Shown: piece after piece, positions 35,514 through 45,255 of the stretch | Layout of the letters: each line of letters opens with the position of its first letter | Position numbering within the stretch: the stretch's first letter is position 1 | DNA from: Pseudomonas sp. BBP2017 | GTDB taxonomy: Bacteria; Pseudomonadota; Gammaproteobacteria; Pseudomonadales; Pseudomonadaceae | NCBI RefSeq assembly: GCF_003024385.1 | Contig: NZ_PVZN01000005.1 | Span: forward strand, 1 to 64,000 | Reading direction: 5' to 3' | Length of the DNA: 64,000 nucleotides | Notes under the pieces: generated by a model | The model's input: the letters and a program-made list of their open reading frames with translations, nothing else | Told to the model about the DNA's origin: nothing | Databases searched by the model: none | Position numbers and translations under genes: made by a program

Positions 35514-36857
35514 ATGTCCCGATTGTTCACCGACTGGCGCGACCGCCCTACCCACCGCAAGGTCTGGGCACTGGCCGCGCCAATGATTCTCTCGAATATT
35601 TCCGTACCCCTGGTGGCGCTGGTCGATAGCGCAGTGATCGGCCATCTGCCGCATGCTCACCAGTTGGGTGCGGTCGCCGTGGGCGCCAGCCTGTACACCT
35701 TCCTGGCCTGGGTCATGGGCTTTCTGCGCATGGGCTCCACCGGGTTTGCCGCCCAGGCCGCCGGACGTGCCGATGGCGCAGCCTTGCGCCAGGTGCTGGT
35801 GCAGGGCTTGTTGCTGGCGCTGTTGTTCGCATTGCTGCTGGGCCTGCTCGCCCTGCCCTTCAGTCACCTGGCCCTGCAACTGATGCAGCCCTCGGCGGCG
35901 CTGGCGCAATCGACCCAGGACTTTTTCCAGACCCGGCTGTTAGGCCTGCCAGCGGCGCTCGCCAGTTTCGCCCTGGTCGGCTGGTTCCTCGGCACCCAGA
36001 ACGCCAGGGCACCGCTGGCGATTCTGCTGACCACCAACCTGCTCAACATCGCTCTCAACCTGTGGTTTGTGCTGGGCCTGGACTGTGGTGTGACAGGTTC
36101 TGCACGGGCCTCGGTGATTGCCGAATGGAGTGCCGCCCTGCTCGGTCTGGCCCTGACTCGCCCGGCCTTGCGCGCTTATCCGGGGCAGGTTGCCTGGGCC
36201 CTGCTGGCGCGCTGGCAAAGCTGGCGGCCGCTGCTGGCCGTCAACCGCGACATTTTCATCCGCAGCCTGGCCTTGCAGGCGGTGTTCTTCCTGATCACCG
36301 TGCAGGGCGCGCGCCTGGGCGAGGCCACCGTTGCTGCCAATGCCCTGCTGCTCAATGGTCTGCTGCTCAGCGCCTATGCCCTCGATGGTCTGGCCCATGC
36401 GGTCGAGGCCTTGTGCGGGCATGCCATCGGTGCCGGTGATCGCCAGGCCTTGCGTCGCTCGCTGACCGTGGCCTGCGGCTGGTCGCTACTGGCCAGCAGC
36501 GGCTTTGCCGTGTTGTTTGTCTTTGGCGGGCACCTGTTTATCAATCTGCAGACCGATATCGAAAGCGTGCGCGCCACGGCCTATCAGTACCTGCCTTATC
36601 TGGCGCTGTTGCCGCTGGTGGCAGTGTGGAGTTACTTGCTCGATGGCCTGTTCATCGGCGCGACCCGGGCGCGCGAGATGCGCAACGGTATGTTGCTCAG
36701 CGTGGCGATTGCCTTACCGCTCGCCTATGCCGCCAGGGACCTGGGCAACCATGGCTTGTGGCTGGGCTTTCTGCTGTTCATGGCCTTGCGCGGGGTGACG
36801 CTGGGGGTGATGGGCTGGCAGTTGCAGCGGCGGGATGGGTGGTTTGTGCGTCGTTGA
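35514..36857 (+). CDS. MATE-family efflux transporter (DinF-like)
   Basis: A 447-residue inner-membrane protein with about 12 hydrophobic segments. The family pattern is visible in LAAPMILSNISVPLVALVDS, FLRMGSTGFAAQAAG and the repeat in the second half (NALLLNGLLLSAYALDGLAH). It is a Na+- or H+-coupled exporter of drugs or metabolites; DinF-branch members have been linked to oxidative stress. The ATG at 35514 has GGAGC upstream; an in-frame start 24 nt earlier is unlikely. It is divergent from the macroglobulin gene. Confidence 0.88.
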   Translation: MSRLFTDWRDRPTHRKVWALAAPMILSNISVPLVALVDSAVIGHLPHAHQLGAVAVGASLYTFLAWVMGFLRMGSTGFAAQAAGRADGAALRQVLVQGLLLALLFALLLGLLALPFSHLALQLMQPSAALAQSTQDFFQTRLLGLPAALASFALVGWFLGTQNARAPLAILLTTNLLNIALNLWFVLGLDCGVTGSARASVIAEWSAALLGLALTRPALRAYPGQVAWALLARWQSWRPLLAVNRDIFIRSLALQAVFFLITVQGARLGEATVAANALLLNGLLLSAYALDGLAHAVEALCGHAIGAGDRQALRRSLTVACGWSLLASSGFAVLFVFGGHLFINLQTDIESVRATAYQYLPYLALLPLVAVWSYLLDGLFIGATRAREMRNGMLLSVAIALPLAYAARDLGNHGLWLGFLLFMALRGVTLGVMGWQLQRRDGWFVRR

Positions 36858-36861
36858 AAGC

Positions 36862-36928
36862 ATCGCGGGGCAAGCCCGCTCCCACCAGGTTCACACAACA
36901 CCCAGTGGGAGCGGGCTTGCCCCGCGAT
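36862..36928. repeat. REPIN (paired inverted REP) between MATE gene and speA
   Basis: Two arms of 24 bp (36862-36885 and 36905-36928) are perfectly complementary: ATCGCGGGGCAAGCCCGCTC and four more bases, separated by 19 nt. This is the structure of a REPIN mobilised by REP-associated tyrosine transposases. It lies between convergent stops and also acts as a terminator. Confidence 0.85.
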
Positions 36929-36932
36929 TACA

Positions 36933-38846
36933 TCAACTCGACAGGTAAGACGAACGGGTCAGCCCCAGACGCAAGGCATCGAGGAACTGGGTCTTCTCAC
37001 GCGCGGTGATCTTGGCGCTGGCGCACTTGTCGCGGTAATGAGTCATCAACTCCTCCGGCGACAGGTGCACGTAGCGCAGCATGTCCTCGATGGTGTCGTG
37101 GGTCTCGATACCGGCGTGGTACACGCTGCCGTTAGGGTTCTGGTAGATGTTCACCGAGTCGGTATCACCGAACAGGTTGTGCATGTCACCGAGAATTTCC
37201 TGGTAGGCACCGACCAGGAAAATCCCCAGCAGGTAATCCTCACCCTCGTTGATCCCGTGCACCGGCAGGCTGGTCTCGATGCTCTGCTCGTCGACGTACT
37301 GGTTGATTTTGCCGTCGGAGTCACAGGTCAGGTCTTGCAGCACCGCACGGCGCATCGGCTCTTCGTTCAGGCGATGCAGCGGCAGGATCGGCAGGACCTG
37401 GCCGATGGCCCAGGTGTCAGGCAGGCTCTGGAACACCGAGAAGTTGCAGATGTACTTATCGGCAAGCTTGTCGTTGAGCTCATCCAGCACCTGGCGGTGC
37501 GAACGCTGACGGGCCTTGAGCGAGTTGTGCAGGCGACGGCACACGGCGAAGTAGCACTGCTCGGCCAGGGCTTTCTCGGCCAGGGTGATCTTGCCGTCGG
37601 CGTACTGCGCAGCCACGTCGCTCATGTAGTGCGTAGCACGCCAGTAAGTTTCGGTGACCATTTCGATATCGGTCGGGCCGAGCAGGTCGGCCAGCCACTG
37701 TACGGTCTCGGGCAGGCTTTCCTTGTTGTCGATCACCGGTACTTCGTCGTTGTGTTTCTCAACGTCGGTAACCTGCACCACCAGCATGGCGTGGTGGGCC
37801 GTCAGCGAGCGACCGCTCTCGGAGAAGATGTGCGGATGCGGCAGGCCCTGGGCATCGCAGAACTCTTTGAGCATGCCGACCACGACACCGGCGTAATCGT
37901 CCATGTCGTAGTTGATCGAGCTGGCGTTGCGCGAGTGGGTGCCGTCATAGTCGACACCCAGGCCACCGCCGACGTCGATGTGATCGACCGGCAGGTTCAG
38001 GGCGCGCAGCTCACCGTAGTAACGGATCGCTTCTTTGAAACCGTGCTGGTAGTCAGCCAGGTTGGCGATCTGCGAGCCCATGTGGAAGTGCAGCAGACGG
38101 ATGCCTTGATCCAGGCCGGCGTCACGGAAACGCTGGACCACCGAGATCAACTGCGCGGCCGACAAACCGAACTTGGATTTCTCACCACCGGTATCGGCCC
38201 ATTTGCTCGACGCCAGCGACGACAGGCGCACGCGCAGACCGATCTGCGGCTTGACCTTGAGCTCGGCCGCTTCTTCGATCACCAGCGCCACTTCCGACTC
38301 TTTCTCGATGACGATGAACACGTTGTGGCCAAGCTTCTGGCCCATCAGCGCCAGACGGATGAACTCACGGTCTTTATAACCGTTGCAGACAATGGTGCCG
38401 CCTTTTGGCGCCAGCGCCAGCACGGCCAGCAGCTCGGGCTTGGAGCCGGCTTCAAGGCCGATGGACACGTTCTGGGTGGCGATGATGTTTTCCACCACCG
38501 CTTCTTGCTGGTTCACCTTGATCGGATACAGCGCGGTGTACTGGCTCTGGTACTCCAGGCGCGCGATGTTGGCGTCAAACGCACCGGTCAGCTGGCGCAC
38601 GCGGTCTTGCAGGATGTCTGGGAAACGCACCAGCAGCGGCAGCGACAGGCCGCTCTTGCGCAGCTCGTCGACCTGTTCGTAAAGATCGATCGGTGCGCTG
38701 CCTGGCCCGTTGGGGCGGACTTCGACGCGGCCGGCCTCGTTGATTGCGAAGTATCCGGCCCCCCAATGGCGGATCCCGTAAACACTGCGGCTGTCCGCAA
38801 CTGTCCATTGGCTGCCATCATCTTTGCGTGTGCGTCGTACGGACAT
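36933..38846 (-). CDS. speA: biosynthetic arginine decarboxylase
   Basis: A 637-residue PLP enzyme of the alanine-racemase fold, decarboxylating arginine to agmatine for putrescine synthesis. It begins with [20 protein letters not shown]. The PLP lysine is in [13 protein letters not shown], and the glycine-rich phosphate-binding loop is in [17 protein letters not shown]. Length and sequence match SpeA of P. aeruginosa PA4839 closely. Regulation was not examined beyond an AT-rich leader upstream of 38846. Confidence 0.96.
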   Translation of the reverse strand: MSVRRTRKDDGSQWTVADSRSVYGIRHWGAGYFAINEAGRVEVRPNGPGSAPIDLYEQVDELRKSGLSLPLLVRFPDILQDRVRQLTGAFDANIARLEYQSQYTALYPIKVNQQEAVVENIIATQNVSIGLEAGSKPELLAVLALAPKGGTIVCNGYKDREFIRLALMGQKLGHNVFIVIEKESEVALVIEEAAELKVKPQIGLRVRLSSLASSKWADTGGEKSKFGLSAAQLISVVQRFRDAGLDQGIRLLHFHMGSQIANLADYQHGFKEAIRYYGELRALNLPVDHIDVGGGLGVDYDGTHSRNASSINYDMDDYAGVVVGMLKEFCDAQGLPHPHIFSESGRSLTAHHAMLVVQVTDVEKHNDEVPVIDNKESLPETVQWLADLLGPTDIEMVTETYWRATHYMSDVAAQYADGKITLAEKALAEQCYFAVCRRLHNSLKARQRSHRQVLDELNDKLADKYICNFSVFQSLPDTWAIGQVLPILPLHRLNEEPMRRAVLQDLTCDSDGKINQYVDEQSIETSLPVHGINEGEDYLLGIFLVGAYQEILGDMHNLFGDTDSVNIYQNPNGSVYHAGIETHDTIEDMLRYVHLSPEELMTHYRDKCASAKITAREKTQFLDALRLGLTRSSYLSS

Positions 38847-38999
38847 TGAAGTCCCCTATATAAAAAGTCGAATAACACCGGCCCACGGACGGCGAGCGCA
38901 GTGTAAAACCTGGAAATGACGATTTTCCGTGTTCAGGGATAGACCCTTCCTACGGGAACGAGTTTAGAAAGCGAATTGCAAAAAATCGCGACGTGGTCT

Positions 39000-39371
39000 T
39001 CAACCGCCGGACTTTTTCGCTTTGAAGCCTTGTTTGATCAGCTCTGCCAACAACAGCTCAACATGATCGCCCTGAATTTCGATGACCCCGTCTTTCAACG
39101 CGCCGCCGGTTCCGCAGCGGCGCTTGAGCGTGCTGGCCAGATCCTTGAGCTGTTCCAGGGGCAGCGGCACACCGCTGATGGTCGTCACCGTCTTGCCGCC
39201 ACGGCCCTTGCTTTCGCGGCGCACGCGAGCAATGCCATCGCCTTCGGGGATGAGCGTCTGTTTGCAGATGCAGGCATCTATGGGTTTGCTGCAGTCCGGA
39301 CAATGCCGACCTGCATCAGTGGAGAACACCAGGCCACCGAGGGCGGCGAATGATGCGGCTTTTTTGGCCAC
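39000..39371 (-). CDS. SUI1/YciH-type translation initiation factor homologue
   Basis: A 123-residue protein with an N-terminal Cys cluster (HCPDCSKPIDACICK) likely to bind zinc and a C-terminal SUI1/eIF1-like domain (GGKTVTTISGVPL, LKRRCGTGGALKDGVIEIQG). E. coli YciH discriminates against aberrant initiation complexes. The start is GTG with GAGG upstream. It is preceded by a structured leader holding a terminator-like hairpin. Confidence 0.9.
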   Translation of the reverse strand: MAKKAASFAALGGLVFSTDAGRHCPDCSKPIDACICKQTLIPEGDGIARVRRESKGRGGKTVTTISGVPLPLEQLKDLASTLKRRCGTGGALKDGVIEIQGDHVELLLAELIKQGFKAKKSGG

Positions 39372-39395
39372 TTTTGATCCTCGTACGGTGAGGAC

Positions 39396-39430
39396 AAAAA
39401 CTGGTCGGTGCCCCGGGCAGGGTACCGACC
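39396..39430 (-). terminator. terminator-like hairpin (possible attenuator) ahead of the SUI1 gene
   Basis: On the minus strand a 10-bp stem with one mismatch (39421-39430 with 39403-39412) is followed by CAG and TTTTT (39400-39396), 25 nt upstream of the GTG start. It could terminate the upstream Nudix transcript or act as an attenuator for the SUI1 gene. Confidence 0.5.
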
Positions 39431-39461
39431 GCGAAGCCCCACTCTGGCAGGGGCAGCGCAA

Positions 39462-39484
39462 CTGCCGTACCCAGGGTACGGCAG
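39462..39484. other. perfect inverted repeat in the SUI1 leader
   Basis: The 11-bp arms 39462-39472 and 39474-39484 (CTGCCGTACCC and its complement) are separated by one base, so they form a hairpin of about 10 bp with a tight loop. It lies upstream of the terminator-like hairpin at 39396-39430; the two could be alternative folds of one leader because both contain GGTAC sequences. Confidence 0.5.
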
Positions 39485-39566
39485 CCTTAAAAGGCCGCGC
39501 AGTGTAACGATAAATTCCGCAGATGCTAAGTACAAAACTGCGCCAATTTGCACAGGATTCGCGACT

Positions 39567-40103
39567 TCAGGCCCGACGGTCGATATAGCGTTGCAACGCG
39601 GCCAGGGAATCGGGGCAATACGGCTGTTGCCGGCTGTCGGCCAGGGCCTGCTCGAGCGGCAGGAAGCGGGCTTCGCTGACCTCCTCGGGCTGCAGGCGCA
39701 ATGGCCCGTCCCAGACCGCTGAAAACACCGCGCACCAGAGCCGGTTACCGGGCTGATCGAAGAAGAAGCGTTCGTGAACGGTCAACTCGACCCCGGTCAC
39801 ACCCAGCTCTTCTTCCAGTTCGCGGGCAGCCGACTCGGCAAAGCTTTCGTCGGCCTGGACCATGCCACCGGCAGCCACGTCCCAGTAACCCGGGTAAATG
39901 GCCTTGCTCTCGGTGCGCCGGTGCACGCACAACTCGCCGGCCGAGTTGAACAACAGAATATAAGTGCCGCGTCCGATCAGGCCCTTTTCGCGCAGTTCGG
40001 CGCGCGGCAATACACCCAGTAACCGATCGTGCTCGTCGACCCAGGCGATCAGCTCGGCATCGGAGGCAGCGCGGTGCGCCGCCTCTTGCTTGGAGATGGC
40101 CAT
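39567..40103 (-). CDS. Nudix hydrolase (YfcD-like)
   Basis: A 178-residue Nudix hydrolase. The Nudix box runs from GGMVQADESFAESAAREL to EEELGV, with all catalytic glutamates present. The N-terminal part (LIAWVDEHDRLLGVLPRAEL) and RGTYILLFNSAGELCVHRRT resemble the YfcD/IPP-isomerase-like branch. The substrate is unknown. It lies 3 nt downstream of the DUF2333 gene, so both form an operon in the order known from P. aeruginosa PA4842-PA4841. Confidence 0.92.
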   Translation of the reverse strand: MAISKQEAAHRAASDAELIAWVDEHDRLLGVLPRAELREKGLIGRGTYILLFNSAGELCVHRRTESKAIYPGYWDVAAGGMVQADESFAESAARELEEELGVTGVELTVHERFFFDQPGNRLWCAVFSAVWDGPLRLQPEEVSEARFLPLEQALADSRQQPYCPDSLAALQRYIDRRA

Positions 40104-40106
40104 CGA

Positions 40107-41180
40107 TCAGCCTTGCGACAGCAGTTGGCGCAGGTCGATCACCGCCGCGTTGGCACGGGAAATGTAGTTGGCCATGACCAGCGAGTGGTTGGCCCACATG
40201 CCAAAGCCGCTGCCATTGAGCACCATCGGGCTCCACAGCGGCTCCTGAGAGGCCTCCAGTTCACGAATGATCTGACGCACGCTAACGGTGGCGTTCTTCT
40301 TCGCCAGGACGTCGGCAAAGTCCACTTCGATGGCACGCAGCAGGTGCGACAGTGCCCAGGCTTGACCGCGAGCTTCATAAAAGACGTTGTCGATCTGCAG
40401 CCAAGGGGTTTCGACCACTTCTTCATCCAGCTGCGGCGCCTGCCCTGCGACCACGGTCTCGGTCTTCAGGCTGCTATTGAGCTTGACCCGCCCGACGCTT
40501 GCCGACAGGCGCTGCGACAGCGAGCCCAGACGGGTGGCAACATCGCCCAACCAGTTATTCAGGTTGTCAGCACGGGTATAGAACAGCGCGCCTTGTTGAT
40601 CCGCTGAGGCCAGGCGCTTCTGGTAGCGGGTCAGGGAGTTGATGCCTTCCTGGAACTCCGACTCGCTCGACGGCAAGATCCAGCTTTTATTGTCGAAGTT
40701 GAAGCGTGGCTCGGCCTTGGCCAGATCCGCGTCTTCAGCGGACTGCGACTGCGAGCGGGCGAAGTCTTTGCGCAATGCCCGGCTCAGGTCGCGGACCTGG
40801 ACCAGCACGCCGTATTCCCAGCTGGGCATGTTGTCCATCCACAAGCCAGGCGGAAAGCGGTCGTTGGAAATGTAGCCGCCGGGCTTATGCAACAAGGTGC
40901 CAGAAACGGTCTTGAGGGTTTCCACGGTGGTGTAGCCAACGACCATCTGCTGGCCAGTCTTCTCGGCGGCAGCCTGGGCATTCTGCTGCACCGGGAACAA
41001 GTCCGGCTCTGCGCTCCAGTACCAACCCAGGCCAATGCACACCAGCAGGTACAGGCCAACCAGCGTGCCCAGGGCACGACTGAAGAACAATCCGCCGAAG
41101 TAACTGCGGGTGGCGGCACTGCGGGGCTCGACCCGCTCGCGCGCCTCGGCTTTGCCTGTACGGTTTTTCCAGTCCAGCAT
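40107..41180 (-). CDS. DUF2333 family membrane-anchored protein
   Basis: A 357-residue protein with one N-terminal membrane segment (ALGTLVGLYLLVCIGLGWYW, residues about 36-56) and a large, probably periplasmic, helical domain. It matches the DUF2333 family, conserved in pseudomonads and of unknown function. The ATG at 41180 follows AAAGGA and is preferred to a start 45 nt upstream. It is divergent from the diguanylate cyclase gene across 279 bp. Confidence 0.85.
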   Translation of the reverse strand: MLDWKNRTGKAEARERVEPRSAATRSYFGGLFFSRALGTLVGLYLLVCIGLGWYWSAEPDLFPVQQNAQAAAEKTGQQMVVGYTTVETLKTVSGTLLHKPGGYISNDRFPPGLWMDNMPSWEYGVLVQVRDLSRALRKDFARSQSQSAEDADLAKAEPRFNFDNKSWILPSSESEFQEGINSLTRYQKRLASADQQGALFYTRADNLNNWLGDVATRLGSLSQRLSASVGRVKLNSSLKTETVVAGQAPQLDEEVVETPWLQIDNVFYEARGQAWALSHLLRAIEVDFADVLAKKNATVSVRQIIRELEASQEPLWSPMVLNGSGFGMWANHSLVMANYISRANAAVIDLRQLLSQG

Positions 41181-41459
41181 GGCGTTGTCCTTTCTGTCAC
41201 GTCGGTTCAAGGGGTTCGACCGCAACCCCCGGGCTTCGTGCCAGCGCGGTGCGGAGTTTCCACAGTGCGCCGCCTGCCGGGGTCGGCAAGTATCACTGCA
41301 CTATAAATCAAGCGGGTCGGTTCGCATAAGCGACTATCGAGTCAGCAAATGAATAACAAACCTGTACAGATAATTGATACAAGACACTCGATTGTCCAGA
41401 AAGTGGTGCTAGCATAGAGCCATTACTCGAACTGCCTCACCCATATAAGTAGTCAGGAC

Positions 41460-43073
41460 ATGACCGAGCCAGAAGACCCCAATCGTGAACGCCTCAAGCA
41501 ACATTTTGCCCAGCGGGTGATTCACCAGGCTCGACAGATACTCGAGATCTGGCAGCGCCTGCAGCGCAGCGAGTGGTCGACTGGCGATCTGGGTGAACTG
41601 TGCGAGGCCAACCTGCGTCTACAGCGCTACGCCGCACGCTTCGAACAACCTGAGCACAGTGAACTGGCCGAGGCCATCGGCCACACTCTGGAGGCCGTCG
41701 AAGCCAACAGCGCGCGTTTGAGCAGCCATCTGATCAGCGAACTCAACCGGTTGATGCAGCGCCTGTCACGCACCGGCCTGCGCCAGGGCGACCAGCTTGA
41801 GCAGGTGCCGCTGCCGCCCTTGCGCAAGCCGGTCTACATCATGCTCCAGGACCATGACCGCGCCGAGCGCCTGGCCCAGCAACTGGAGTTCTTCGGCCTC
41901 GGTGTACAAGCCTTGTACAGTGCCGATGCGTTTCGTGCTTCGATGAGCGAGCGGTTGCCAGCGGCCATCGTCATGGATGTCGATTTCACCGGCAGCGGTA
42001 TGGGCCTGCAACTGGCCGCCCAGGCCCAGCAAGGCCTGGAGCAGCGGGTGCCGTTGCTGTTTTTCAGCCTGGATGAAACCGACACGCCTACGCGTCTGGC
42101 CGCGGTGCGTGCTGGCGGCCAGGAGTTTCTGACCGGTACCCTGGAAGCCTCGAGCCTGCTGGAAAAAGTCGAGCTGTTGACCAGTGTCACCCAGTACGAA
42201 CCCTTCAAGGTGCTGATCATCGACGACTCCAGGGCCCAGGCCATGCACACCGAGCGCCTGCTCAACAGTGCCGGCATCGTCACCCGGACCCTGACCGAGC
42301 CGATCCGCACCATGGCCGAGCTTGCCGACTTCCAGCCCGACCTGATCATCCTCGACATGTACATGCCCGATTGCACCGGTACGGAGCTGGCCAAGGTGAT
42401 TCGTCACAATGACCGCTACGTCAGCGTGCCGATCATCTACCTGTCCGCCGAGGACGATCTGGACAAGCAGCTTGATGCCATGAGCGAAGGCGGCGATGAC
42501 TTCCTGACCAAGCCGATCCGCTCGCGCCATCTGATCACCACAGTGCGCAACCGTGCCGCGCGTGCGCGCAATCTCAAGGCGCGGATGGTCCGCGACAGCC
42601 TGACCGGCCTGTATAACCACACTCATATCCTGCAACTGCTCGAAGACTGCAGCTTCCGCGCCCGCCGCGAAGAACAGCCGCTGAGCTTTGCCATGCTCGA
42701 CATCGACCACTTCAAGAAGGTCAATGACAGCCATGGCCACCCCATGGGCGACCGGGTGATCAAGAGCCTGGCGTTGTTTCTCAAGCAGCGCCTGCGCAAG
42801 ACTGACTTCATCGGCCGCTATGGTGGTGAAGAGTTCGCCATCGTCATGCCCAACACCGATCTGTCAGCGGCGCACAAAGTGCTGGACGAGATTCGCCGTC
42901 GCTTTGCCGAGATCAACTACCCCGCGCAACCGCGGGACCTGTCCTGCACCTTCAGCGCCGGGGTGGTGCAACTCAGTGATGAGCTCGATGCCCTGAGCAT
43001 GGCCACCGCTGCCGATGAAGCCCTGTACCGGGCCAAAGGGGCCGGACGCAACCGGGTGCAACGCGCCGGCTGA
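41460..43073 (+). CDS. gcbA: GcbA-like response regulator diguanylate cyclase (REC-REC-GGDEF)
   Basis: A 537-residue cytoplasmic enzyme making c-di-GMP. Residues 1-125 are helical. The first receiver (about 125-245) is divergent but keeps an aspartate in VMDVDFTG. The second (about 252-370) is canonical (VLIIDDSRAQ, ILDMYMPDCTG, LTKPIRS). The GGDEF domain has the active-site GRYGGEEFAIVMP and the inhibitory RxxD site as RKTD five residues before it. Domain order, size and position between DUF2333 and the CtpL-like receptor match PA4843 GcbA, which promotes surface attachment and modulates dispersal. Confidence 0.92.
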   Translation: MTEPEDPNRERLKQHFAQRVIHQARQILEIWQRLQRSEWSTGDLGELCEANLRLQRYAARFEQPEHSELAEAIGHTLEAVEANSARLSSHLISELNRLMQRLSRTGLRQGDQLEQVPLPPLRKPVYIMLQDHDRAERLAQQLEFFGLGVQALYSADAFRASMSERLPAAIVMDVDFTGSGMGLQLAAQAQQGLEQRVPLLFFSLDETDTPTRLAAVRAGGQEFLTGTLEASSLLEKVELLTSVTQYEPFKVLIIDDSRAQAMHTERLLNSAGIVTRTLTEPIRTMAELADFQPDLIILDMYMPDCTGTELAKVIRHNDRYVSVPIIYLSAEDDLDKQLDAMSEGGDDFLTKPIRSRHLITTVRNRAARARNLKARMVRDSLTGLYNHTHILQLLEDCSFRARREEQPLSFAMLDIDHFKKVNDSHGHPMGDRVIKSLALFLKQRLRKTDFIGRYGGEEFAIVMPNTDLSAAHKVLDEIRRRFAEINYPAQPRDLSCTFSAGVVQLSDELDALSMATAADEALYRAKGAGRNRVQRAG

Positions 43074-43112
43074 CTAAGGCAAAGTGCCACTTTATTTAAC
43101 CGAACGCATGAC

Positions 43113-43131
43113 TTCGTCATAACCTGGTCAC
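43113..43131 (+). promoter_or_regulatory. candidate Pho box upstream of ctpL
   Basis: TTCGTCATAACCTGGTCAC resembles two 11-bp-spaced PhoB half-sites (consensus CTGTCATAAATCTGTCAC); 12 of 18 positions agree. A third partial half-site (CATGAC) precedes it at 43108. ctpL is induced by phosphate starvation in P. aeruginosa, which fits. It lies 54 bp before the start. Confidence 0.4.
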
Positions 43132-43184
43132 AAAAACGCAATAACTTCAGGGGCTTACCATTCGGCCGTTGGTAGACCCTGGAC

Positions 43185-45146
43185 ATGCGCCTGAAGCTGC
43201 TCACCAATTTCAACACCCTGTTGCTGGTTACCGTCTGTATCGCCCTGGGCGCCACCCTGTGGTGGTCGCAGCGCGCCCTGGAACGCCCCTACCAGATCAT
43301 GGAGCGCTACCTGTCGCTGTCGCAGCAGTTTCAGAACCAGGCGGCCCGTAACATCCTCGATTACCTCAACAGCGGCGACGCCTTGCGCCATGCCACTGCG
43401 GTTCAGACCACCAGCGCCCTGCAGGAGGAGCTCAAGCAACTGCCCCCGGCGCTGTCCGCCTCCTTACGCCCAAGCCTGGACAGCCTGCAAGGGTTTGCCG
43501 GCAACGAGCTGTTGGCCGCCGGCAAGCTGGCCGGCGACCCGCAGGCCTTGTTGCTCCAGGCTGAACGCGAGCTGGGCGCAAGCCTCGATCAACTGGCCAG
43601 CTACGCCCAGAACAGCACCAGCGGCGATGCCGGACGCTATGCCGCGCCGCTGTTGCGCGCCGCACTGCACCTCTCGCGGCTGTCGCTGGCCCGCGACAAG
43701 CTGGTCAGCAGTGGCCGTAGCGAACTGGCGAATGAGGTCGAGCGCGAGCTGCAACAGATGGTCGCCCAGGCCCAGGCGCTCAATGAACTGCCGCTGCTCG
43801 GTGTCACCGCCGCCCGTGAGTCGAATGCCGATGACTTCGCCGCCCTGATGGGCCTTCAGACGCAAAGCGACAGCGAAGCCGAAGACACTGGCGTCGCACT
43901 CAAACGGGAACTGAACAGCCTGCTCAATCGCTACCCTGGCGAACTGCAACGCACCCGCGAACAGATCCAGCGTCGCAGCGAACTGGCCAACCGTACTCAT
44001 CAACAGATTGACGCCGTGCAGCAAGCGATTGCCGCCCTTGAACCGCTGGTGCGCAGCCAGCACGCCACGATCCAGGGTGAAGTGCGCCTGATCCAGGGTT
44101 TGATGATTGGCCTGATCCTGCTGATCGCCCTGCTCATCGACACCTTGCAGCGACGCCTGGCACGGGTGCTGACCAACCTGGCACCAGCGCTTTCACGCTG
44201 GGCCGAAGGTGACTTCGGCCAAGCCATTGCCTTGGGCAAAAGCAACCGTGAAGTGCATGACATCCAGGACTCACTCAACCGCCTGCGCCTGTACCTGGTG
44301 GAACTGGTCGGGACCATCCGCAGCAATGCCGAACAGGTGGCAGGCAGCAGTCATGCCCTGGCCGACATGAGCGGCGCCCTGCATAAAGGCGCCGAACGTC
44401 AGGCCGGTGATACCGCACAGATCCGCGATGCCCTGGGCGAGCTGGAAGCAACCATCCTGCAGGTAGCCGGCGATGCCAGTCAGGCCGCCGATGCCAGCCG
44501 CGATGCCGGACGCGCGGTGGAACAAGGCCAGGCGGTGATTGGCCAGAGCCTGACCGGCTTGCGCGCACTGGTCGATGAAGTGCAAGGCAATGCCCAGATG
44601 ATCGAACAACTGGCCGAAGAGTCGGCCACCATCGGCGGTGTGCTCACGGTCATTCGCTCGATTGCCGAGCAAACCAACCTGTTGGCTCTGAATGCCGCGA
44701 TTGAAGCCGCGCGCGCCGGGGAAATGGGCCGTGGCTTTGCCGTAGTGGCCGAAGAAGTACGCTCGCTGGCTCAGCGCACCACGGGTGCCACCGGCGAGAT
44801 CCAGACCTTGATCGGCCGCCTGCAGCAAGCCGCACGCGAGTCTGTAGAGGGCATGCGTGCGCAACTTGAGCATGCCGAGGCAACCGCCGATAAGGCTCAA
44901 GCCGCCGACGGTGCGCTGGATGAAATCGTTGCAGCGATCCAGACCATCTCCGCCACGGCGGTACGGATTGCCGACGTCACCGCCCAGCAAAGCGGAGCGG
45001 TGAGCGAGATTCGTGACCACAGCGAGCGGATTCATGACCTGGGTGAAGACAACTTGCAGCGTATCGGTGAAGGCCGCGAGCAGGGCGAGCAGTTGCTCAG
45101 GCTGGGGGGCGAGTTGAATACGGCGGTGCGGGCGTTTCGGGTTTGA
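43185..45146 (+). CDS. ctpL: methyl-accepting chemotaxis protein, CtpL-like
   Basis: A 653-residue chemoreceptor. There is an N-terminal membrane segment ([16 protein letters not shown]), a long helical periplasmic sensor (about 30-300), and a second membrane segment ([17 protein letters not shown]). HAMP-like and signalling regions follow, with the hairpin tip [17 protein letters not shown]. Position after gcbA matches PA4844 CtpL, a receptor for inorganic phosphate at low concentration and some pollutants. A possible Pho box precedes it. Confidence 0.9.
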   Translation: MRLKLLTNFNTLLLVTVCIALGATLWWSQRALERPYQIMERYLSLSQQFQNQAARNILDYLNSGDALRHATAVQTTSALQEELKQLPPALSASLRPSLDSLQGFAGNELLAAGKLAGDPQALLLQAERELGASLDQLASYAQNSTSGDAGRYAAPLLRAALHLSRLSLARDKLVSSGRSELANEVERELQQMVAQAQALNELPLLGVTAARESNADDFAALMGLQTQSDSEAEDTGVALKRELNSLLNRYPGELQRTREQIQRRSELANRTHQQIDAVQQAIAALEPLVRSQHATIQGEVRLIQGLMIGLILLIALLIDTLQRRLARVLTNLAPALSRWAEGDFGQAIALGKSNREVHDIQDSLNRLRLYLVELVGTIRSNAEQVAGSSHALADMSGALHKGAERQAGDTAQIRDALGELEATILQVAGDASQAADASRDAGRAVEQGQAVIGQSLTGLRALVDEVQGNAQMIEQLAEESATIGGVLTVIRSIAEQTNLLALNAAIEAARAGEMGRGFAVVAEEVRSLAQRTTGATGEIQTLIGRLQQAARESVEGMRAQLEHAEATADKAQAADGALDEIVAAIQTISATAVRIADVTAQQSGAVSEIRDHSERIHDLGEDNLQRIGEGREQGEQLLRLGGELNTAVRAFRV

Positions 45147-45147
45147 G

Positions 45148-45221
45148 TCCCAATCGCGGGGCAAGCCCGCTCCCACCGGGCCATACCAATCGGTGGGAGC
45201 GGGCTTGACCCGCGATTGGGT
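45148..45221. repeat. REPIN between ctpL and dsbD
   Basis: Inverted arms of about 28 bp (CCCAATCGCGGGGCAAGCCC onward, and its complement with one mismatch) flank a short spacer. It has the same core as the element at 36862. It begins directly after the ctpL stop and probably terminates that gene. Confidence 0.82.
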
Positions 45222-45255
45222 TATCATGCAGGCACTTCTGTACAGCGAGACCGCC

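Noticed and set aside
31789..35586. Two long plus-strand open frames (645 and 605 codons)
   Set aside because: They lie antisense to the alpha-2-macroglobulin gene and show low-complexity, His/Gln/Arg-rich shadow composition.
37038..38849. 603-codon plus-strand open frame
   Set aside because: Exact antisense shadow of speA.
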